Below, piece after piece: positions 13,107 through 18,460 of a DNA stretch of 18,460 nucleotides (position 1 is the first letter of the stretch; each line of letters starts with the position of its first letter). Below the pieces are notes generated by a model. It saw nothing but the letters and a program-made list of their open reading frames with translations, did not search any database and had not been told where the DNA came from. This stretch comes from DAOTUB01 sp034437455 (GTDB lineage Bacteria > Chloroflexota > Anaerolineae > B4-G1). The stretch lies in NCBI GenBank assembly GCA_034437455.1, contig DAOTUB010000003.1, forward strand, positions 1 through 18,460, given 5' to 3'. The position numbers and the translations under genes were made by a program.

Positions 13107-14870
13107 ATGATCAAACCACACTGGAAACGCCTGGCATTGTTGACCGTTCTGGGCCTGGGATTGGCCCTGATCCTGTCGCGTGCCTCCGGTCGCTCGTCAC
13201 CCGCGCTTGCTCGCGCTCAAGAGCCGCCTGAAAACGAGAACCGTTGCGTCGGCCTGGCCGGGCGCGTGCTCGATCCCCAGGGTGAGCCTGTCAGAGACGC
13301 CGAGATCGTCCTGGTGATTAACGGAGATGATCGTGCAGATGGTGAGGGCGAACAGGCGAACCCCTCGACCGAGAGCCAGCCCGACGGCGCCTTTTTGCTG
13401 GACCTGCCGCCTGAGGTTGTGGGCGATATCGAGACGCTGATACTGAACATCTCGCGGCCTCACTTTCAATCTCAGGACGTGGAGCTTGAGAGCGAGCAGA
13501 TCGCCCACCTGAATCAGGGCGAGTCGCTGCGGCTGCCCAACGTGGAACTCGCCCGACGCATCACGGCCGGCTTCTGGGTGGCGACGCTCACCTTCGTCGT
13601 CATACTCGTCATCATCGCCCTGGAAAAGCTGCACAACACGATGGCCGCTCTGCTGGGCGTGGCCGTGGTCCTGGGCACGACGTTCGTCGGCGGGGCCGTC
13701 AACCCGGATCTGTTCATCTTTGATTTTGAGCGGGCGCTGGAATACGTCAACTTTGACGTGATCTTTTTGGTGATGGGGATGATGATCGTCATCGGCGTCA
13801 TCGAAGAGACGGGCATCTTTCAATGGCTGGCCTATCAATCCTACCGGCTGTCGGGCGGACGGGCCTGGTTGCTGGTCACGATCCTGATGCTCATCACGTC
13901 GGTCGCTTCGGCTCTGCTGGATAACGTCACCACGATGTTGTTGATGACGCCGATGACGATTCAGATCGCCATTGCATTGGGCGTCAACCCGCTTTCCCTG
14001 CTGATTCCAGAGGTGCTGGCCTCCAATATCGGCGGCATCAGCACCCTCATCGGCACGCCGACCAACATCCTCATCGGTTCCTACGCCGGACTTGCGTTTA
14101 CCGACTTTTTGACCAAGCTGACGCCGGGGGTGTTGCTGGCCCAGGCTGCCCTGACGATTTACGTGCTCGTTCGCTATCGTAAGCAGTTCCTGGTGGAGGG
14201 TGGCGGGCTTTCGGAAAAGCTGCTGAATCGACTGCGCGAGAGCGGACGCATCACCCAGCCCACCAAGCTGCTTCGCTCCGGCATCATCTTTGGCGTGATG
14301 CTGTTCTTCTTTATCGTGGGCGAAAGCATCCACCTGGTGCCGGCGGTGGTCGCCATCATCGGCGCGGTGGCGATGCTGCTGTGGGTCGCCCCTGATATCG
14401 AGAGCATGCTCAAGGTGGTGGATTGGACGACCTTGATGTTCTTTATCTCGCTGTTCATCGTCGTCGGGGCCATCCAGGAGGTGGGGCTGATCAGCATCAT
14501 CGCCGATGCCATCAGTAGGCTGGTGGGCGGCAATCTGACGGTGGCGATCCTGGTGCTGGTCTGGTCCGCCGCCTTTTTGTCGGGCATCATCGCCAATATC
14601 CCTTTCACGGCGGCGATGCTGCCGGTGGTCAGCTTTCTCACCCGGACGACCCCTGGCGCGTCGAGCCTGGTTCTTTTCTACGCCCTCTCCGTTGGCTCGG
14701 CGATGGGGGGGAACAGTTCCCTCATCGGCGCCTCGGCCAACCTGGTGACGGCCGGCATCGCCGAACAGGCCGGTTATCGCATCACGTACAAAGAGTTTTT
14801 CAAAGCCGGTATGCCGGCGATGATCATCACCGTGGCCGTCGGCACATTGTGGCTGCTGATTCGATTTTAG
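13107..14870 (+). CDS. ArsB/NhaD/SLC13-type transporter with N-terminal beta domain
   Basis: The 587-residue protein has three parts. An N-terminal hydrophobic segment (about 9-24) may be a signal or anchor. A carboxypeptidase-regulatory-like beta sandwich follows (about 47-150: AGRVLDPQGEPVRDAEIVLV, then DGAFLLDLP). From 153 on there are some 11-12 membrane spans of the ion transporter superfamily. The two halves carry the re-entrant signatures SALLDNVTTMLLMTP and IGTPTNI, then SGIIANIPFTAAMLPV and GGNSSLIGASAN. Relatives export arsenite, exchange Na+ and H+, or carry dicarboxylates; the substrate here is unknown. ATG 13107 has AAGGAG upstream. Two repeats fill the gap before it, so it is probably a separate transcription unit. 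The UspA gene starts eight bases after its stop. The extra domain is unusual for the family and would face the outside. Confidence 0.87.
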   Translation: MIKPHWKRLALLTVLGLGLALILSRASGRSSPALARAQEPPENENRCVGLAGRVLDPQGEPVRDAEIVLVINGDDRADGEGEQANPSTESQPDGAFLLDLPPEVVGDIETLILNISRPHFQSQDVELESEQIAHLNQGESLRLPNVELARRITAGFWVATLTFVVILVIIALEKLHNTMAALLGVAVVLGTTFVGGAVNPDLFIFDFERALEYVNFDVIFLVMGMMIVIGVIEETGIFQWLAYQSYRLSGGRAWLLVTILMLITSVASALLDNVTTMLLMTPMTIQIAIALGVNPLSLLIPEVLASNIGGISTLIGTPTNILIGSYAGLAFTDFLTKLTPGVLLAQAALTIYVLVRYRKQFLVEGGGLSEKLLNRLRESGRITQPTKLLRSGIIFGVMLFFFIVGESIHLVPAVVAIIGAVAMLLWVAPDIESMLKVVDWTTLMFFISLFIVVGAIQEVGLISIIADAISRLVGGNLTVAILVLVWSAAFLSGIIANIPFTAAMLPVVSFLTRTTPGASSLVLFYALSVGSAMGGNSSLIGASANLVTAGIAEQAGYRITYKEFFKAGMPAMIITVAVGTLWLLIRF

Positions 14871-14878
14871 GAGGCGCT

Positions 14879-15310
14879 GTGGCAAAGATACTCTGTGCGA
14901 CGCGGGGAGGCGAGGCCAGCTACCGCACCCAGGACGCGGCCATCGCCCTGGCCCAGGAACGGGGCGATGGGTTGTTGTTCCTTTACGTGGTCGATATTGA
15001 ATTCCTGAAAAAGACGGCCCGTGCCGTTCGCCCCGACGTGGTGACGGCCGAGATGGAAAGAATGGGCGAGTTTCTGCTGGTCATGGCCCAGGAACGGGCG
15101 CAGGACCAGGGCGTGGCGGCAGACTATATCCTGCGCTATGGCGACTTGCGCCAGGAGTTGGTGACCGCCGCCTGTGACGAGGAACTGAACGTCGCGTTGG
15201 TCGTGTTGGGCAAACCTTCCGGCGAGGAGAGCGCCTTCGCTTTGCAAGATCTGGAGAACCTGGCGAGCAGGATCGAGACAGAGGCCGGAGCGGAGGTGCG
15301 CATCATATAG
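14879..15310 (+). CDS. Universal stress protein (UspA family)
   Basis: A 143-residue single Usp domain. It opens with the beta strand KILCATRGGEASYRTQDAAIALA, then LLFLYVVD. A long helix (50-75) precedes ILRYGDLRQELVTAACDEE and the strand ALVVLGKPSGEESAF. The ATP-binding G2xG9xGS loop of nucleotide-binding Usps is not clearly present, so it may be of the non-binding UspA class. GTG 14879 is chosen for the strong TAGGAGG (14868-14874). Usp proteins next to SLC13-like or cation transporters often act as cytosolic regulators of them. The eight-base gap supports co-expression with the transporter. Confidence 0.85.
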   Translation: MAKILCATRGGEASYRTQDAAIALAQERGDGLLFLYVVDIEFLKKTARAVRPDVVTAEMERMGEFLLVMAQERAQDQGVAADYILRYGDLRQELVTAACDEELNVALVVLGKPSGEESAFALQDLENLASRIETEAGAEVRII

Positions 15311-15358
15311 GATGGGTGCGGAGGTTTATATGTGATCTCTGCAAGGCAGGGCATAACA

Positions 15359-15387
15359 TTGACGTTTCTCGACAAGTGTGGTACATT
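15359..15387 (+). promoter_or_regulatory. Likely sigma-70 promoter of the DUF3842 gene
   Basis: TTGACG (15359-15364) and TACATT (15382-15387) are 17 bases apart, about 100 bases upstream of the DUF3842 start. No gene was found in the 183 bases between UspA and DUF3842. Confidence 0.45.
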
Positions 15388-15493
15388 CCCTTGCGGACAG
15401 CCGGGAGGAAATGTCAAGGATGCCTGAAAACCATTTCCCTGTTGGATTCGCGATTCCTGTGCCCCTTTTGGCTCAATGGGATTGGAGTGCGCC

Positions 15494-15946
15494 GTGATCA
15501 TCGCAGTGCTCGACGGCATGGGCGGGGGGATCGGCGCACAGATCGTAACCCAGTTGCGCGAGGATCTGCCGCTGGACACCGAGATCCTGGCGTTGGGAGC
15601 GAATGCCGTCGCGACTCAGAAGATGATGCAGGCCCGCGCCAGCCGGGGGGCCAGCGGCGAGAACGCCATTCGCGTCTCCATCGGGCAGGCCGATTTCATC
15701 CTGGCCCCCATCGGCGTCGTGGTGCCCAACTCGATGATGGGCGAGATCACGCCAGCCATCGCCGAGGCGGTCGCCAGCGCCCCGGGGCGCAAGCTGCTCC
15801 TGCCCATCAACCAGCCGCATTTTGAGATCGTCGGCATCGAGTGGAAAGCCTTGACCAAGCAGATCAGCGCCGCCATCGAGATCATCCGTCAGACGTTGGT
15901 TGAGCGTATCACGCTGGGGACAAGAAACAAGGGAGAAAGGGTCTAG
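15494..15946 (+). CDS. DUF3842 family protein
   Basis: A 150-residue protein of the DUF3842 family, function unknown. It starts with a Rossmann-like phosphate-binding segment IIAVLDGMGGGIGAQIV. ILALGANAVATQKMMQARAS follows, then GENAI, a second strand ADFILAPIGVVVPNSMMGEI, and LLPINQPHFEIVG. The GTG at 15494 is preferred over the ATG at 15476: GGAG (15484-15487) lies six bases before it and relatives begin with M(K)IAVIDGQGGGIG. The ATG would add six residues without a ribosome site. Members are frequent in Firmicutes and Chloroflexi; a nucleotide-binding or redox-sensing role is only a guess from the glycine-rich loop. Confidence 0.82.
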   Translation: MIIAVLDGMGGGIGAQIVTQLREDLPLDTEILALGANAVATQKMMQARASRGASGENAIRVSIGQADFILAPIGVVVPNSMMGEITPAIAEAVASAPGRKLLLPINQPHFEIVGIEWKALTKQISAAIEIIRQTLVERITLGTRNKGERV

Positions 15947-15987
15947 AGCATTCGTTAACGGGGCGAAAATGAGACTGAGGGTAGTAT

Positions 15988-16167
15988 CCGGTTGCGTAGG
16001 CCCAAAAGGCCGTATGAACCAAGCGAGCGGGTCTTGTAACCGGTTTCGACTGCATGGGCCGCGCTGTGGTTTCCCTTAGACAGGCTCAGGACAAGCGCCA
16101 GGCTCAACCTAAGGGTTTCGATGCACTCCAGTTCGAAAAGCGCGCGCTTCCACTACTCAACCGACGG
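15988..16167. repeat. Palindromic intergenic repeat, copy B
   Basis: CCGGTTGCGTAG (15988-15999) is opposed by CTACTCAACCGACGG (16153-16167), with GCCGTATGAACC and GGGTTTCGATGC as inner partners, the same arms as the repeat at 12804-12933. The centre carries a CCCTTAG (16073-16079) / CTAAGGG (16109-16115) pair around GACAGGCTCAGGACAAGC, a common REP core. It looks like one palindromic repeat inserted in another. Confidence 0.6.
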
Positions 16168-16268
16168 CGCTTAACTTGATGACATTGGCACCACATTAGA
16201 TTGTATGATTGGGGACTTGGCTTGTCCAGGCCAGACTAATGGCTCGGCCTGACCTCGTTGGGAATGGA

Positions 16269-16570
16269 ATGAAAAAAACACGAACGGTGGTGCTATACGG
16301 CAATTCGCTTTTTGTTTCCAGCGCACGTGCGCGCTGACGACGCAGGATTTGGCACAAGCGCTTGATCCGCCACCCGGCTTGACCGGCTACCTCGACCGGC
16401 TGTGGCAACCGGTTTCTGCGATAACGCTCACCCGTAAACAAAAACCGGGCCTGGTCATCGTGGCCGCCGTGGCGTGCCTGATGATCATTCGGCTAAAATT
16501 TTGGGCTCGAGGCTTGTCCTGCAGAGAGGCTTCGCGCTTACCCATTGGTGATGAAAAATTCGACCGATAG
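16269..16570 (+). pseudogene. Internally deleted gene remnant
   Basis: ATG 16269 opens MKKTRTVVLYGNSLFVSS and hits TGA at 16335-16337. A second frame then continues without a start: LTTQDLAQALDPPPGLTGYL, a Lys/Arg stretch, the hydrophobic segment LVIVAAVACLMIIRLKF, and a stop at 16568-16570. I recall Anaerolineae hypothetical proteins (about 150-200 residues) that begin this way and end in a QDLAQ-like region, so this appears to be the two ends of such a gene with the middle lost and the frame shifted. The identification is from memory and uncertain. The function of the parent family is unknown. Confidence 0.5.
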
Positions 16571-16603
16571 CGAAAAGGCTAAACAACTCTAAAGGAGGCT
16601 CAC

Positions 16604-18460
16604 ATGTCAAAGAAACGTATCTTTTCCAAGCTCCTGAACGGCGCAGTCCTGCTGGCGCTGCTTTTGAGCCTGCTTCCGGCAGGGCCGGCGCTCTCTCAAG
16701 CGCCCGCCGCAAATCCTGACCCGCCCCAAGCGCCGCCCGGCGGAGCGATTCGCTTTGCTCCGTCCGAGGCCGCGCCGCCCGAAAGCGCGCCCGTTTCCCA
16801 GGCGCGCGAGGTAACCGATTCGGTCGTGGTCGACGCCACGAATCCGGCTGCTCCCCAATCCCCGGAGGTGTGCAGCGGTCCGGCCAAAATCCCCTTTGGG
16901 CAGGATCTGGAGATCACCCTGGGGCCAATAGAGAGCCACACTACAACCCGCCTCGACCAGGACCCGACCTGGAGCTCGCGCGCTCAGGTGAGCTATATCG
17001 GCCCAATCACCGACAGCACCTCGTCGTGCCCGACGAACCCCGGCCCTGAGCAGGTGCTCGTGTATCAGCACTCGGATTATGGCGGAACGTGCGCCATCCT
17101 CATCCCCGGCCAATATCCCAAGTCCTCGAATTTCGGCCTCTCCAACGACTCGCTCTCGTCCATCAAGGTCGGCAGCAACGTGTACGTGAGGCTCTACCGG
17201 GATTCCGAGTTCTCGGGCGATACCTTTGACACTTCGAGTTCAATCTCTCGTGTGGGAGATTACGACTGGGATGGCACGTCCACCTCGGTCAACGACCGGA
17301 CCAGCTCGATCAAGGTCTGGCTGAAACCCCGCACCTACGGCGCCGCCGCCATCCCCCTGGGCACCGACGCCGCCCTGGTGGTGATGAAAACGGATTCAGC
17401 CAGCGGCGAGCTGGCGGCCCAATCGTGGGTGGCCGATAGAGGTTGGGGGGACCTGGCGCGCCTGGGCCTCTCCACGAGCGCCAACCCGGTCTTGCTGGCC
17501 CGGACGCAGATGGACTATACCATCTTTGCTCGCTCCGGCGCCAACATCAAGGCCCGGCACGCCTCTAACCGCGTGCTGGATCCGGCGTGGCAAAATGTGC
17601 CCGGCGTCAACGACGCGGCCTCTGACCCGGCCGTGGTGGCCGCCAGCCCTTATCACATCCTGCTCTTTTACCGCACCTCGGCCGGCGTCGTCAAGTACAC
17701 CGAGTGGGAATCGGGCATCGGCTGGCGGAGCACGCCCATTTCCCTGGGCAAGCCGACCGGCACCACCATCGCTTCCGAGCTGAGCGCGGTCGCCCGGGAG
17801 GAGACGGAAATCGCCGTGTTTGGCGTCAGCGCCAACAACAGGCTGTGGGTCAAGACCTGGTCCCTGGCCAACGAGTCGGATTGGAGCGACACGACATGGG
17901 CCGAGGTGACGGGCCTGGGCAGCGTCAAGATCTCCAAGCCGGCCGTGGTTTCGCGCCACAGCGCCCAGATGGCCGTGGCGGTGCTGAACACGTCGAACGC
18001 GATCAAGTACAAGGAGTGGACGTACGAGTCCGGTTGGAAGGCCACCGTGAGCCTGAGCGGCTACGTCGAGCCGCTCGGTCTGGCAGCCACCTCCGGCGAA
18101 GAGATATTCATGTACGGCGTCAACAGCGCGGGCCAGTTGTACACCCGGCAGTGGACCGCAGCGGGCGGCTGGGAGGGGTGGAGCGCGGGCAATTCAGGCT
18201 GGACGGCCAACACGCCCATGGCGGCGGTGGTCGGGCGACCGCACAACCTGATGCTGCTGGGGCGGGGCAACTCCAACTATCTCCAGTACCGGCACTATTC
18301 CAACACCGGTCGGGGGCTTGTGCAAACCGCGCTGTCGAATCCAACCTATGGGGTGCAGCGCGGCCAGGCCATCGCGACCGTGAATGGACGGACAGTCTGG
18401 GTCAGCGCCTGGCGCGGCAACGAAGGTAAGTGGGTCCTGGCGGCCCGAGACACCGCCACC
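16604..18460 (+). CDS. Secreted beta/gamma-crystallin plus beta-propeller protein (partial)
   Basis: 619 codons are present and the frame is open at the window edge, so the C-terminus is missing. A signal peptide is evident: KKR start, hydrophobic core about 14-24, probable cleavage around 29-32 (PALS/Q). A Pro/Ala-rich linker leads to about residue 90. Residues 151-238 form a beta/gamma-crystallin Greek-key domain: VLVYQHSDYGGTCAIL, SSIKVGSNVYVRLY, then FSGDTF and TSSIKV. From about 250 on, repeats of 45-55 residues each end in patterns such as YKEWTYESGWKA and YTRQWTAAGGWEGW, typical of PLL-like lectin or related beta-propellers. It should act outside the cell, possibly binding calcium and sugars. 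AAAGGAGG (16591-16598) sets the ATG. No link to the upstream operons is visible. Confidence 0.85.
   Translation, partial: MSKKRIFSKLLNGAVLLALLLSLLPAGPALSQAPAANPDPPQAPPGGAIRFAPSEAAPPESAPVSQAREVTDSVVVDATNPAAPQSPEVCSGPAKIPFGQDLEITLGPIESHTTTRLDQDPTWSSRAQVSYIGPITDSTSSCPTNPGPEQVLVYQHSDYGGTCAILIPGQYPKSSNFGLSNDSLSSIKVGSNVYVRLYRDSEFSGDTFDTSSSISRVGDYDWDGTSTSVNDRTSSIKVWLKPRTYGAAAIPLGTDAALVVMKTDSASGELAAQSWVADRGWGDLARLGLSTSANPVLLARTQMDYTIFARSGANIKARHASNRVLDPAWQNVPGVNDAASDPAVVAASPYHILLFYRTSAGVVKYTEWESGIGWRSTPISLGKPTGTTIASELSAVAREETEIAVFGVSANNRLWVKTWSLANESDWSDTTWAEVTGLGSVKISKPAVVSRHSAQMAVAVLNTSNAIKYKEWTYESGWKATVSLSGYVEPLGLAATSGEEIFMYGVNSAGQLYTRQWTAAGGWEGWSAGNSGWTANTPMAAVVGRPHNLMLLGRGNSNYLQYRHYSNTGRGLVQTALSNPTYGVQRGQAIATVNGRTVWVSAWRGNEGKWVLAARDTAT

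Noticed and set aside
13197..14885. Very long minus-strand frame opposite the transporter
   Set aside because: His/Asp/Gln/Arg-rich translation typical of the complement of a hydrophobic membrane-protein gene.
15316..15480. Cys-containing frame between UspA and DUF3842 (CDLC and CQGC)
   Set aside because: Looked like a small zinc protein, but it has no ribosome site, overlaps a good promoter and continues out of frame through DUF3842.
16349..16570. 73-codon frame as a separate intact gene
   Set aside because: No start or ribosome site; it reads as the C-terminal part of the broken gene that begins at 16269.

Overview
The window is an 18.5 kb bacterial fragment in which every convincing gene lies on the + strand. 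The best guess for the host is a Chloroflexota (Anaerolineae-like) bacterium. That rests on recognised style only: intergenic palindromes with GGTTGAGTAG / GTATCGAAACC arms, REP-like GTCACCCTGAGC / GCTCGGAATGAC units, several TTG and GTG starts, a DUF3842 gene, and a broken gene starting MKKTRTVVLYGNSLFVSS. The left 7 kb is visibly richer in A+T than the sugar and transporter genes to the right. No tRNA, rRNA, CRISPR array or intact insertion sequence was seen. || Layout. (1) 1-1250: a nearly gene-free left edge, then a PadR-type regulator with a clear sigma-70 promoter and a perfect 8+8 inverted repeat; its last codons run into a palindromic repeat. (2) 1318-7420: a dense series of gene-expression factors: bS21, CarD-like 1, a cold-shock protein, bL36 (37 codons), uS14 (zinc type), an RpoD-like sigma factor, a TraR/DksA zinc protein, CarD-like 2 and IF-1. 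A YihY/BrkB membrane protein and an MscS channel sit inside the series. (3) 7461-12790: four tightly packed sugar genes, with overlaps at two of the three junctions: a GH63-like hydrolase, a GT20 (trehalose-6-phosphate synthase type) enzyme, a GT4 glycosyltransferase and an OtsB-like HAD phosphatase. (4) 13107-15946: an ArsB/NhaD/SLC13-type transporter carrying an extra N-terminal beta domain, a UspA protein and a DUF3842 protein. (5) 15947-16570: repeats and a gene remnant. (6) 16604-end: a secreted protein with a beta/gamma-crystallin domain and a beta-propeller, cut by the window edge. || How it may work together. Paralogues of initiation factors and ribosomal proteins, two CarD-like RNA polymerase binders, an own sigma factor and a DksA-like protein are co-oriented with a mechanosensitive channel and compatible-solute-type genes. 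I infer a stress locus, probably osmotic or desiccation, that would alter transcription and translation initiation while making and hydrolysing a sugar osmolyte. This is inference from gene content. Whether these genes are extra copies or the only genomic copies cannot be told from the window. A notable detail is that both CarD-like proteins appear to have His where characterised CarD has the Trp wedge that stabilises the open promoter complex.
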